From NCBI GenBank assembly GCA_949318235.1, contig OX439128.1, positions 57,993,709 through 58,057,708 of the forward strand: DNA of 64,000 nt, in the 5' to 3' direction. Numbering within the stretch: position 1 is the first letter of the stretch; every line of letters begins with the position of its first letter. Below, one piece after another: positions 14,204 through 27,767 of the stretch. Source of the stretch: Ecdyonurus torrentis. Lineage: Eukaryota > Arthropoda > Insecta > Ephemeroptera > Heptageniidae. The translations under genes and the position numbers were made by a program. The notes beneath the pieces were generated by a model. That model was not told the origin of the DNA and did not search any database. It saw only the letters and a list, made by a program, of their open reading frames with translations.

Positions 14204-16121
14204 TGGATTCTGCGCAATTTTTCACATAAGAATCACTCCTCATTTACTTGATTACATGAACTTTTGTTTACAGTATAAAAACTCGATTATCTCAAAAACT
14301 ATAAGAGTTTAATTTTTCTAATTAGCACCATTAGATTCGCCGCGTTTTTTCACATAGGAATCACTCCTTATTTACTTGATTACATGAACTTTTGTTTACA
14401 GATTAAAAACTCGATTATCTCAAAAACTATGAGTGTTAAAATTTTTTCAGTAGCACCATTGAATTCTGCGCATTTTTTCAAATAAGAATCACTCCTCATT
14501 TACTTGGTTACATGAACTTTTGTTTACAGATTAAAAACTCGATTATCTCAAAAACTATACAACTTAAAATTTTTTAAGTACCACCATTGGACTCGGCGCA
14601 TTTTTTCACATAAGAATCACTTTATTTACTTGATTACATGAACTTTTGTTTACAGATTAAAAACTCGATTATCTCAAAAACTATAAGAGTTTAAATTTTT
14701 TAATTAGCACCATTAGATTCGCCGCATTTTTTCACATAAGAATCACTCCTTATTTACTTGATTACATGAACTTTTGTTTACAGATTAAAAACTCAATTAT
14801 TTCAAAAACTATAAGAGCTAAATTTTTTTTAAGTAGCACCATTGGATTTGGCGCATTTTTTCACAAAAGAATCAGTCTTCATTTACTTGATTACATGAAC
14901 TTTTGTTTACAGATTAAAAACTCGATTATTTCAAAAACTATAAGAGTTAAATTTTTTTAAGTAGCACCATTGGATTTGGCGCATTTTTTCACATAAGAAT
15001 CACTCCTCATTTACTTGATTACATGAACTTTTGTTTACAGAATAAAAACTCGATTATCTCAAAAACTATGAGTGTTAAAATTTTTTAAGTAGCACCATTG
15101 AATTCTGCGCATTTTTTCACATAAGAATCACTCCTTATTTACTTGATTACATGAACTTTTGTTTACAGATTAAAAACTCGATTATCTCAAAAACTATAAG
15201 AGTTAAATTTTTTTTAATTGCACCATTGGATTTGGCGCATTTTTTCACATAAGAATCACTCCTTATTTACTTGATTACATGAACTTTTGTTTACAGATTA
15301 AAAACTCGATTATCTCAAAAACTATGAGTGTTAAAATTTTTTAAGTACCACCATTGAATTCTGCGCATTTTTTCACATAAGAATCACTCCTTATTTACTT
15401 GATTACATGAACTTTTGTTTACAGATTAAAAACTCGATTATCTCAAAAACTATAAGAGTTAAATTTTTTTTAATTGCACCATTGGATTTGGCGCATATTT
15501 TCACATAAGAATCACTCCTTATTTACTTGATTACATGAACTTTTGTTTACAGTATAAAAACTCGATTATCTCAAAAACTATTAGAGTTAAAATTTTTTAA
15601 GTAGCACCATTGGATTCTGCGCATTTTTTCACATAAGAATCACTCCTTATTTACTTGATTACATGAACTTTTGTTTACAGTAAAAAACTCGATTATTTCA
15701 AAAACTATAAGAGTTAAATTTTTTTGAGTAGCACCATTGGATTTGGCGCATTTTTTCACATAAGAATCAGTCTTCATTTACTTGATTACATGAACTTTTG
15801 TTAACAGATTAAAAACTCGAATATTTCAAAAACTATAAGAGTTAAATTTTTTTAAGTAGCACCATTGGATTTGGCGCATTTTTTCACATAAGAATCACTC
15901 CTTATTTACTTGATTACATGAACTTTTGTTTACAGATTAAAAACTCGATTATCTCAAAAACTATAAGAGTTAATTTTTTTTTAATTGCACCATTGGATTT
16001 GGCGCATATTTTCACATAAGAATCACTCCTTATTTACTTGATTACATGAACTTTTGTTTACAGTGTAAAAACTCGATTATCTCAAAAACTATTAGAGTTA
16101 AAATTTTTTAAGTAGTACCAT
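14204..16121 (+). repeat. Higher-order unit 13: 15 monomers
   Basis: Order a-h, then a monomer with TGGATTTGG head and GAGTG/TAAGTACC tail, h, i, j, k, m', n (1918 bp). It resembles unit 2 with k' and l removed. This is the last unit with the left-hand j type (CAG-TAAA) and the last with the GTTAACAGATTA form of k. Confidence 0.86.
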
Positions 16122-17657
16122 TGGATTCTGCGCAATTTTTCACATAAGAATCACTCCTCATTTACTTGATTACATGAACTTTTGTTTACAGTATAAAAAC
16201 TCGATTATCTCAAAAACTATAAGAGTTTAATTTTTCTAATTAGCACCATTAGATTCGCCGCGTTTTTTCACATAGGAATCACTCCTTATTTACTTGATTA
16301 CATGAACTTTTGTTTACAGATTAAAAACTCGATTATCTCAAAAACTATGAGTGTTAAAATTTTTTCAGTAGCACCATTGAATTCTGCCCATTTTTTCAAA
16401 TAAGAATCACTCCTCATTTACTTGGTTACATGAACTTTTGTTTACAGATTAAAAACTCGATTATCTCAAAAACTATACAACTTAAAATTTTTTAAGTACC
16501 ACCATTGGACTCGGCGCATTTTTTCACATAAGAATCACTTTTTATTTACTTGATTACATGAACTTTTGTTTACAGATTAAAAACTCGATTATCTCAAAAA
16601 CTATAAGAGTTAAAATTTTTTAATTAGCACCATTAGATTCGCCGCATTTTTTCACATAAGAATCACTCCTTATTTACTTGATTACATGAACTTTTGTTTA
16701 CAGATTAAAAACTCGATTATTTCAAAAACTATAAGAGCTAAATTTTTTTTAAGTAGCACCATTGGATTTGGCGCATTTTTTCACAAAAGAATCAGTCTTC
16801 ATTTACTTGATTACATGAACTTTTGTTTACAGATTAAAAACTCGATTATTTCAAAAACTATAAGAGTTAAATTTTTTTAAGTAGCACCATTGGATTTGGC
16901 GCATTTTTTCACATAAGAATCACTCCTCATTTACTTGATTACATGAACTTTTGTTTACAGATTAAAAACTCGATTATCTCAAAAACTATAAGAGTTAAAT
17001 TTTTTTTAATTGCACCATTGGATTTGGCGCATTTTTTCACATAAGAATCACTCCTTATTTACTTGATTACATGAACTTTTGTTTACAGATTAAAAACTCG
17101 ATTATTTCAAAAACTATAAGAGTTAAATTTTTTTAAGTAGCACCATTGGATTTGGCGCATTTTTTCACATAAGAATCAGTCCTTATTTACTTGATTACAT
17201 GAACTTTTGTTAACAGATCAAAAACTCGATTATTTCAAAAACTATAAGAGTTAAATTTTTTTAAGTAGCACCATTGGATTTGGCGCATTTTTTCACATAA
17301 GAATCACTCCTCATTTACTTGATTACATGAACTTTTGTTTACAGTATAAAAACTCGATTATCTCAAAAACTATGAGTGTTAAAATTTTTTAAGTACCACC
17401 ATTGAACTCGCGCATTTTTTCACATAAGAATCACTCCTTATTTACTTGATTACATGAACTTTTGTTTACAGATTAAAAACTCGATTATCTCAAAAACTAT
17501 AAGAGTTAATTTTTTTTTAATTGCACCATTGGATTTGGCGCATATTTTCACATAAGAATCACTCCTTATTTACTTGATTACATGAACTTTTGTTTACAGT
17601 GTAAAAACTCGATTATCTCAAAAACTATTAGAGTTAAAATTTTTTAAGTAGTACCAT
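16122..17657 (+). repeat. Higher-order unit 14: 12 monomers
   Basis: Order a-f, g/h hybrid, x2, k', l, m, n (1536 bp). c has CTGCCCAT in place of CTGCGCAT, a marker shared with units 15 and 20. From about 16848 the unit begins a block that recurs 6911 bp downstream. Confidence 0.86.
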
Positions 17658-19448
17658 TGGATTCTGCGCAATTTTTCACATAAGAATCACTCCTCATTTA
17701 CTTGATTACATGAACTTTTGTTTACAGTATAAAAACTCGATTATCTCAAAAACTATAAGAGTTTAATTTTTCTAATTAGCACCATTAGATTCGCCGCGTT
17801 TTTTCACATAGGAATCACTCCTTATTTACTTGATTACATGAACTTTTGTTTACAGATTAAAAACTCGATTATCTCAAAAACTATGAGTGTTAAAATTTTT
17901 TCAGTAGCACCATTGAATTCTGCCCATTTTTTCAAATAAGAATCACTCCTCATTTACTTGGTTACATGAACTTTTGTTTACAGATTAAAAACTCGATTAT
18001 CTCAAAAACTATACAACTTAAAATTTTTTAAGTACCACCATTGGACTCGGCGCATTTTTTCACATAAGAATCACTTTTTATTTACTTGATTACATGAACT
18101 TTTGTTTACAGATTAAAAACTCGATTATCTCAAAAACTATAAGAGTTAAAATTTTTTAATTAGCACCATTAGATTCGCCGCATTTTTTCACATAAGAATC
18201 ACTCCTTATTTACTTGATTACATGAACTTTTGTTTACAGATTAAAAACTCGATTATTTCAAAAACTATAAGAGCTAAATTTTTTTTAAGTAGCACCATTG
18301 GATTTGGCGCATTTTTTCACAAAAGAATCAGTCTTCATTTACTTGATTACATGAACTTTTGTTTACAGATTAAAAACTCGATTATTTCAAAAACTATAAG
18401 AGTTAAATTTTTTTAAGTAGCACCATTGGATTTGGCGCATTTTTTCACATAAGAATCACTCCTCATTTACTTGATTACATGAACTTTTGTTTACAGAATA
18501 AAAACTCGATTATCTCAAAAACTATGAGTGTTAAAATTTTTTAAGTAGCACCATTGAATTCTGCGCATTTTTTCACATAAGAATCACTCCTTATTTACTT
18601 GATTACATGAACTTTTGTTTACAGATTAAAAACTCGATTATCTCAAAAACTATAAGAGTTAAATTTTTTTTAATTGCACCATTGGATTTGGCGCATTTTT
18701 TCACATAAGAATCACTCCTTATTTACTTGATTACATGAACTATTGTTTACAGATTAAAAACTCGATTATTTCAAAAACTATAAGAGTTAAATTTTTTTAA
18801 GTAGCACCATTGGATTTGGCGCATTTTTTCACATAAGAATCAGTCCTTATTTACTTGATTACATGAACTTTTGTTAACAGATCAAAAACTCGATTATTTC
18901 AAAAACTATAAGAGTTAAATTTTTTTAAGTAGCACCATTGGATTTGGCGCATTTTTTCACATAAGAATCACTCCTCATTTACTTGATTACATGAACTTTT
19001 GTTTACAGTATAAAAACTCGATTATCTCAAAAACTATGAGTGTTAAAATTTTTTAAGTACCACCATTGAACTCGCGCATTTTTTCACATAAGAATCACTC
19101 CTTATTTACTTGATTACATGAACTTTTGTTTACAGATTAAAAACTCGATTATCTCAAAAACTATAAGAGTTAATTTTTTTTAATTGCACCATTGGATTTG
19201 GCGCATATTTTCACATAAGAATCACTCCTTATTTACTTGATTACATGAACTTTTGTTTACAGTGTAAAAACTCGATTATCTCAAAAACTATTAGAGTTAA
19301 AATTTTTTAAGTAGCACCATTGGATTCTGCGCATTTTTTCACATAAGAATCACTCCTTATTTACTTGATTACATGAACTTTTGTTTACAGTATAAAAACT
19401 CGATTATCTCAAAAACAATTAGAGTTAAAATTTTTTAAGTAGTACCAT
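17658..19448 (+). repeat. Higher-order unit 15: 14 monomers
   Basis: Order a-h, x2, k', l, m, n, o (1791 bp). The copy at 24569-26359 has the same length and order. Position 18742 is A (GAACTATTG) in this copy only, so it is a private mutation that arose after the duplication. c has CTGCCCAT. Confidence 0.88.
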
Positions 19449-20856
19449 TGGATTCTGCGCAATTTTTCACATAAGAATCACTCCTCATTTACTTGATTAC
19501 ATGAACTTTTGTTTACAGTATAAAAACTCGATTATCTCAAAAACTATAAGAGTTTAATTTTTCTAATTAGCACCATTAGATTCGCCGCGTTTTTTCACAT
19601 AGGAATCACTCCTTATTTACTTGATTACATGAACTTTTGTTTACAGATTAAAAACTCGATTATCTCAAAAACTATGAGTGTTAAAATTTTTTCAGTAGCA
19701 CCATTGAATTCTGCGCATTTTTTCAAATAAGAATCACTCCTCATTTACTTGGTTACATGAACTTTTGTTTACAGATTAAAAACTCGATTATCTCAAAAAC
19801 TATACAACTTAAAATTTTTTAAGTACCACCATTGGACTCGGCGCATTTTTTCACATAAGAATCACTTTTTATTTACATGATTACATGAACTTTTGTTTAC
19901 AGATTAAAACTCGATTATCTCAAAAACTATAAGAGTTAAAATTTTTTAATTAGCACCATTAGATTCGCCGCATTTTTTCACATAAGAATCACTCCTTATT
20001 TACTTGATTACATGAACTTTTGTTTACAGATTAAAAACTCGATTATTTCAAAAACTATAAGAGCTAAATTTTTTTTAAGTAGCACCATTGGATTTGGCGC
20101 ATTTTTTCACATAAGAATCAGTCTTCATTTACTTGATTACATGAACTTTTGTTTACAGATTAAAAACTCGATTATTTCAAAAACTATAAGAGTTAAATTT
20201 TTTTAAGTAGCACCATTGGATTTGGCGCATTTTTTCACATAAGAATCACTCCTCATTTACTTGATTACATGAACTTTTGTTTACAGAATAAAAACTCGAT
20301 TATCTCAAAAATTATGAGTGTTAAAATTTTTTAAGTAGCACCATTGAATTCTGCGCATTTTTTCACATAAGAATCACTCCTTATTTACTTGATTACATGA
20401 ACTTTTGTTTACAGATTAAAAACTCGATTATCTCAAAAACTATAAGAGTTAAATTTTTTTTAATTGCACCATTGGATTTGGCGCATTTTTTCACATAAGA
20501 ATCATTCCTTATTTACTTGATTACATGAACTTTTGTTTACAGTATAAAAACTCGATTATCTCAAAAACTATTAGAGTTAAAATTTTTTAAGTAGCACCAT
20601 TGGATTCTGCGCATTTTTTCACATAAGAATCACTCCTCATTTACTTGATTACATGAACTTTTGTTTACAGAATAAAAACTCGATTATCTCAAAAACTATA
20701 AGTGTTAAAATTTTTTAAGTAGCACCATTGAATTCTGCGCATTTTTTCACATAAGAATCACTCCTTATTTACTTGATTACATGAACTTTTGTTTACAGTA
20801 TAAAAACTCGATTATCTCAAAAACAATTAGAGTTAAAATTTTTTAAGTAGTACCAT
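19449..20856 (+). repeat. Higher-order unit 16: 11 monomers, first appearance of the g-h-i'-j'-o tail
   Basis: Order a-h, i', j', o (1408 bp). Marker bases are CATGATTAC and ATTAAAACTC in d and AAATTATGAG in g. Units 21 (26360) and 23 (29175) share all three. The 11-monomer design becomes the dominant unit further right. Confidence 0.88.
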
Positions 20857-22904
20857 TGGATTCTGCGCAATTTTTCACATAAGAATCACTCCTCATTTAC
20901 TTGATTACATGAACTTTTGTTTACAGTATAAAAACTCGATTATCTCAAAAACTATAAGAGTTTAATTTTTCTAATTAGAACCATTAGATTCGCCGCGTTT
21001 TTTCACATAGGAATCACTCCTTATTTACTTGATTACATGAACTTTTGTTTACAGATTAAAAACTCGATTATCTCAAAAACTATGAGTGTTAAAATTTTTT
21101 CAGTAGCACCATTGAATTCTGCGCATTTTTTCAAATAAGAATCACTCCTCATTTACTTGGTTACATGAACTTTTGTTTACAGATTAAAAACTCGATTATC
21201 TCAAAAACTATACAACTTAAATTTTTTTAAGTACCACCATTGGACTCGGCGCATTTTTTCACATAAGAATCACTTTTTATTTACTTGATTACATGAACTT
21301 TTGTTTACAGATTAAAAACTCGATTATCTCAAAAACTATAAGAGTTAAAATTTTTTAATTAGCACCATTAGATTCGCCGCATTTTTTCACATAAGAATCA
21401 CTCCTTATTTACTTGATTACATGAACTTTTGTTTACAGATTAAAAACTCGATTATTTCAAAAACTATAAGAGCTAAATTTTTTTTAAGTAGCACCATTGG
21501 ATTTGGCGCATTTTTTCACATAAGAATCAGTCTTCATTTACTTGATTACATGAACTTTTGTTTACAGATTAAAAACTCGATTATTTCAAAAACTATAAGA
21601 GTTAAATTTTTTTAAGTAGCACCATTGGATTTGGCGCATTTTTTCACATAAGAATCACTCCTCATTTACTTGATTACATGAACTTTTGTTTACAGAATAA
21701 AAACTCGATTATCTCAAAAACTATGAGTGTTAAAATTTTTTAGGTAGCACCATTGAATTCTGCGCATTTTTTCACATAAGAATCACTCCTTATTTACTTG
21801 ATTACATGAACTTTTGTTTACAGATTAAAAACTCGATTATCTCAAAAACTATAAGAGTTAAATTTTTTTAATTGCACCATTGGATTTGGCGCATTTTTTC
21901 ACATAAGAATCACTCCTTATTTACTTGATTACATGAACTTTTGTTTACAGTATAAAAACTCGATTATCTCAAAAACTATTAGAGTTAAAATTTTTTAAGT
22001 AGCACCATTGGATTCTGCGCATTTTTTCACATAAGAATCACTCCTCATTTACTTGATTACATGAACTTTTGTTTACAGAATAAAAACTCGATTATCTCAA
22101 AAACTATAAGTGTTAAAATTTTTTAAGTAGCACCATTGAATTCTGCGCATTTTTTCACATAAGAATCAGTCTTCATTTACTTGATTACATGAACTTTTGT
22201 TTACAGATTAAAAACTCGATTATTTCAAAAACTATAAGAGTTAAATTTTTTTAAGTAGCACCATTGGATTTGGCGCATTTTTTCACATAAGAATCACTCC
22301 TCATTTACTTGATTACATGAACTTTTGTTTACAGAATAAAAACTCGATTATCTCAAAAATTATGAGTGTTAAAATTTTTTAAGTAGCACCATTGAATTCT
22401 GCGCATTTTTTCACATAAGAATCACTCCTTATTTACTTGATTACATGAACTTTTGTTTACAGATTAAAAACTCGATTATCTCAAAAACTATAAGAGTTAA
22501 ATTTTTTTTAATTGCACCATTGGATTTGGCGCATTTTTTCACATAAGAATCATTCCTTATTTACTTGATTACATGAACTTTTGTTTACAGTATAAAAACT
22601 CGATTATCTCAAAAACTATTAGAGTTAAAATTTTTTAAGTAGCACCATTGGATTCTGCGCATTTTTTCACATAAGAATCACTCCTCATTTACTTGATTAC
22701 ATGAACTTTTGTTTACAGAATAAAAACTCGATTATCTCAAAAACTATAAGTGTTAAAATTTTTTAAGTAGCACCATTGAATTCTGCGCATTTTTTCACAT
22801 AAGAATCACTCCTTATTTACTTGATTACATGAACTTTTGTTTACAGTATAAAAACTCGATTATCTCAAAAACAATTAGAGTTAAAATTTTTTAAGTAGTA
22901 CCAT
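20857..22904 (+). repeat. Higher-order unit 17: 16 monomers (11-mer plus an internal 5-monomer duplication)
   Basis: Order a-h, i', j', h/f hybrid, g, h, i', j', o (2048 bp, 640 bp or exactly five monomers more than unit 16). The extra f-g-h-i'-j' run starts with a monomer that joins a TGAATTCTGCGC head to CAGTCTTC near 22165. The first g has TTTTAGGTAG and the second has AAATTATGAG. Copied at 30583-32630. Confidence 0.88.
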
Positions 22905-23545
22905 TGGATTCTGCGCAATTTTTCACATAAGAATCACTCCTCATTTACTTGATTACATGAACTTTTGTTTACAGTATAAAAACTCGATTATCTCAAAAAC
23001 TATAAGAGTTTAATTTTTCTAATTAGAACCATTAGATTCGCCGCGTTTTTTCACATAGGAATCACTCCTTATTTACTTGATTACATGAACTTTTGTTTAC
23101 AGATTAAAAACTCGATTATCTCAAAAACTATGAGTGTTAAAATTTTTTCAGTAGCACCATTGAATTCTGCGCATTTTTTCAAATAAGAATCACTCCTCAT
23201 TTACTTGGTTACATGAACTTTTGTTTACAGATTAAAAACTCGATTATCTCAAAAACTATACAACTTAAATTTTTTTTAAGTAGCACCATTGGATTCTGCG
23301 CATTTTTTCACATAAGAATCACTCCTCATTTACTTGATTACATGAACTTTTGTTTACAGAATAAAAACTCGATTATCTCAAAAACTATAAGTGTTAAAAT
23401 TTTTTAAGTAGCACCATTGAATTCTGCGCATTTTTTCACATAAGAATCACTCCTTATTTACTTGATTACATGAACTTTTGTTTACAGTATAAAAACTCGA
23501 TTATCTCAAAAACAATTAGAGTTAAAATTTTTTAAGTAGTACCAT
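22905..23545 (+). repeat. Higher-order unit 18: 5 monomers, deletion derivative
   Basis: Order a, b, c with a foreign tail, j', o (641 bp). The c monomer starts normally (ACAACTTAAA) but ends TTTTTTTTAAGTAGCACC and joins straight to j', so d to i' are missing. The junction lies near 23265-23280. The odd frame it creates differs from all other 64-codon frames (ACTATACAACTT in place of ACTATAAGAGCT). Confidence 0.87.
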
Positions 23546-24568
23546 TGGATTCTGCGCAATTTTTCACATAAGAATCACTCCTCATTTACTTGATTACATG
23601 AACTTTTGTTTACAGTATAAAAACTCGATTATCTCAAAAACTATAAGAGTTTAATTTTTCTAATTAGAACCATTAGATTCGCCGCGTTTTTTCACATAGG
23701 AATCACTCCTTATTTACTTGATTACATGAACTTTTGTTTACAGATTAAAAACTCGATTATTTCAAAAACTATAAGAGTTAAATTTTTTTAAGTAGCACCA
23801 TTGGATTTGGCGCATTTTTTCACATAAGAATCACTCCTCATTTACTTGATTACATGAACTTTTGTTTACAGATTAAAAACTCGATTATCTCAAAAACTAT
23901 AAGAGTTAAATTTTTTTTAATTGCACCATTGGATTTGGCGCATTTTTTCACATAAGAATCACTCCTTATTTACTTGATTACATGAACTTTTGTTTACAGA
24001 TTAAAAACTCGATTATTTCAAAAACTATAAGAGTTAAATTTTTTTAAGTAGCACCATTGGATTTGGCGCATTTTTTCACATAAGAATCAGTCCTTATTTA
24101 CTTGATTACATGAACTTTTGTTAACAGATCAAAAACTCGATTATTTCAAAAACTATAAGAGTTAAATTTTTTTAAGTAGCACCATTGGATTTGGCGCATT
24201 TTTTCACATAAGAATCACTCCTCATTTACTTGATTACATGAACTTTTGTTTACAGTATAAAAACTCGATTATCTCAAAAACTATGAGTGTTAAAATTTTT
24301 TAAGTACCACCATTGAACTCGCGCATTTTTTCACATAAGAATCACTCCTTATTTACTTGATTACATGAACTTTTGTTTACAGATTAAAAACTCGATTATC
24401 TCAAAAACTATAAGAGTTAATTTTTTTTTAATTGCACCATTGGATTTGGCGCATATTTTCACATAAGAATCACTCCTTATTTACTTGATTACATGAACTT
24501 TTGTTTACAGTGTAAAAACTCGATTATCTCAAAAACTATTAGAGTTAAAATTTTTTAAGTAGTACCAT
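23546..24568 (+). repeat. Higher-order unit 19: 8 monomers, deletion derivative of unit 14 type
   Basis: Order a, b/f hybrid, g/h, x2, k', l, m, n (1023 bp). The second monomer has a b head (CCGCG, CATAGGAATC) and an f-like TATTTC tail. From about 23759 onward it matches unit 14 at an offset of 6911 bp. Confidence 0.86.
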
Positions 24569-26359
24569 TGGATTCTGCGCAATTTTTCACATAAGAATCA
24601 CTCCTCATTTACTTGATTACATGAACTTTTGTTTACAGTATAAAAACTCGATTATCTCAAAAACTATAAGAGTTTAATTTTTCTAATTAGCACCATTAGA
24701 TTCGCCGCGTTTTTTCACATAGGAATCACTCCTTATTTACTTGATTACATGAACTTTTGTTTACAGATTAAAAACTCGATTATCTCAAAAACTATGAGTG
24801 TTAAAATTTTTTCAGTAGCACCATTGAATTCTGCCCATTTTTTCAAATAAGAATCACTCCTCATTTACTTGGTTACATGAACTTTTGTTTACAGATTAAA
24901 AACTCGATTATCTCAAAAACTATACAACTTAAAATTTTTTAAGTACCACCATTGGACTCGGCGCATTTTTTCACATAAGAATCACTTTTTATTTACTTGA
25001 TTACATGAACTTTTGTTTACAGATTAAAAACTCGATTATCTCAAAAACTATAAGAGTTAAAATTTTTTAATTAGCACCATTAGATTCGCCGCATTTTTTC
25101 ACATAAGAATCACTCCTTATTTACTTGATTACATGAACTTTTGTTTACAGATTAAAAACTCGATTATTTCAAAAACTATAAGAGCTAAATTTTTTTTAAG
25201 TAGCACCATTGGATTTGGCGCATTTTTTCACAAAAGAATCAGTCTTCATTTACTTGATTACATGAACTTTTGTTTACAGATTAAAAACTCGATTATTTCA
25301 AAAACTATAAGAGTTAAATTTTTTTAAGTAGCACCATTGGATTTGGCGCATTTTTTCACATAAGAATCACTCCTCATTTACTTGATTACATGAACTTTTG
25401 TTTACAGAATAAAAACTCGATTATCTCAAAAACTATGAGTGTTAAAATTTTTTAAGTAGCACCATTGAATTCTGCGCATTTTTTCACATAAGAATCACTC
25501 CTTATTTACTTGATTACATGAACTTTTGTTTACAGATTAAAAACTCGATTATCTCAAAAACTATAAGAGTTAAATTTTTTTTAATTGCACCATTGGATTT
25601 GGCGCATTTTTTCACATAAGAATCACTCCTTATTTACTTGATTACATGAACTTTTGTTTACAGATTAAAAACTCGATTATTTCAAAAACTATAAGAGTTA
25701 AATTTTTTTAAGTAGCACCATTGGATTTGGCGCATTTTTTCACATAAGAATCAGTCCTTATTTACTTGATTACATGAACTTTTGTTAACAGATCAAAAAC
25801 TCGATTATTTCAAAAACTATAAGAGTTAAATTTTTTTAAGTAGCACCATTGGATTTGGCGCATTTTTTCACATAAGAATCACTCCTCATTTACTTGATTA
25901 CATGAACTTTTGTTTACAGTATAAAAACTCGATTATCTCAAAAACTATGAGTGTTAAAATTTTTTAAGTACCACCATTGAACTCGCGCATTTTTTCACAT
26001 AAGAATCACTCCTTATTTACTTGATTACATGAACTTTTGTTTACAGATTAAAAACTCGATTATCTCAAAAACTATAAGAGTTAATTTTTTTTAATTGCAC
26101 CATTGGATTTGGCGCATATTTTCACATAAGAATCACTCCTTATTTACTTGATTACATGAACTTTTGTTTACAGTGTAAAAACTCGATTATCTCAAAAACT
26201 ATTAGAGTTAAAATTTTTTAAGTAGCACCATTGGATTCTGCGCATTTTTTCACATAAGAATCACTCCTTATTTACTTGATTACATGAACTTTTGTTTACA
26301 GTATAAAAACTCGATTATCTCAAAAACAATTAGAGTTAAAATTTTTTAAGTAGTACCAT
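24569..26359 (+). repeat. Higher-order unit 20: copy of unit 15, 14 monomers
   Basis: 1791 bp, with the order and length of 17658-19448 and the shared CTGCCCAT marker, but with the normal GAACTTTTG where unit 15 has the private A at 18742. Part of the 6911-bp-offset block. Confidence 0.88.
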
Positions 26360-27767
26360 TGGATTCTGCGCAATTTTTCACATAAGAATCACTCCTCATT
26401 TACTTGATTACATGAACTTTTGTTTACAGTATAAAAACTCGATTATCTCAAAAACTATAAGAGTTTAATTTTTCTAATTAGCACCATTAGATTCGCCGCG
26501 TTTTTTCACATAGGAATCACTCCTTATTTACTTGATTACATGAACTTTTGTTTACAGATTAAAAACTCGATTATCTCAAAAACTATGAGTGTTAAAATTT
26601 TTTCAGTAGCACCATTGAATTCTGCGCATTTTTTCAAATAAGAATCACTCCTCATTTACTTGGTTACATGAACTTTTGTTTACAGATTAAAAACTCGATT
26701 ATCTCAAAAACTATACAACTTAAAATTTTTTAAGTACCACCATTGGACTCGGCGCATTTTTTCACATAAGAATCACTTTTTATTTACATGATTACATGAA
26801 CTTTTGTTTACAGATTAAAACTCGATTATCTCAAAAACTATAAGAGTTAAAATTTTTTAATTAGCACCATTAGATTCGCCGCATTTTTTCACATAAGAAT
26901 CACTCCTTATTTACTTGATTACATGAACTTTTGTTTACAGATTAAAAACTCGATTATTTCAAAAACTATAAGAGCTAAATTTTTTTTAAGTAGCACCATT
27001 GGATTTGGCGCATTTTTTCACATAAGAATCAGTCTTCATTTACTTGATTACATGAACTTTTGTTTACAGATTAAAAACTCGATTATTTCAAAAACTATAA
27101 GAGTTAAATTTTTTTAAGTAGCACCATTGGATTTGGCGCATTTTTTCACATAAGAATCACTCCTCATTTACTTGATTACATGAACTTTTGTTTACAGAAT
27201 AAAAACTCGATTATCTCAAAAATTATGAGTGTTAAAATTTTTTAAGTAGCACCATTGAATTCTGCGCATTTTTTCACATAAGAATCACTCCTTATTTACT
27301 TGATTACATGAACTTTTGTTTACAGATTAAAAACTCGATTATCTCAAAAACTATAAGAGTTAAATTTTTTTTAATTGCACCATTGGATTTGGCGCATTTT
27401 TTCACATAAGAATCATTCCTTATTTACTTGATTACATGAACTTTTGTTTACAGTATAAAAACTCGATTATCTCAAAAACTATTAGAGTTAAAATTTTTTA
27501 AGTAGCACCATTGGATTCTGCGCATTTTTTCACATAAGAATCACTCCTCATTTACTTGATTACATGAACTTTTGTTTACAGAATAAAAACTCGATTATCT
27601 CAAAAACTATAAGTGTTAAAATTTTTTAAGTAGCACCATTGAATTCTGCGCATTTTTTCACATAAGAATCACTCCTTATTTACTTGATTACATGAACTTT
27701 TGTTTACAGTATAAAAACTCGATTATCTCAAAAACAATTAGAGTTAAAATTTTTTAAGTAGTACCAT
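26360..27767 (+). repeat. Higher-order unit 21: copy of unit 16, 11 monomers
   Basis: 1408 bp, carrying the same CATGATTAC, ATTAAAACTC and AAATTATGAG markers as unit 16. The duplicated block continues into the first part of unit 22 and stops inside its second monomer near 27986. Confidence 0.88.
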
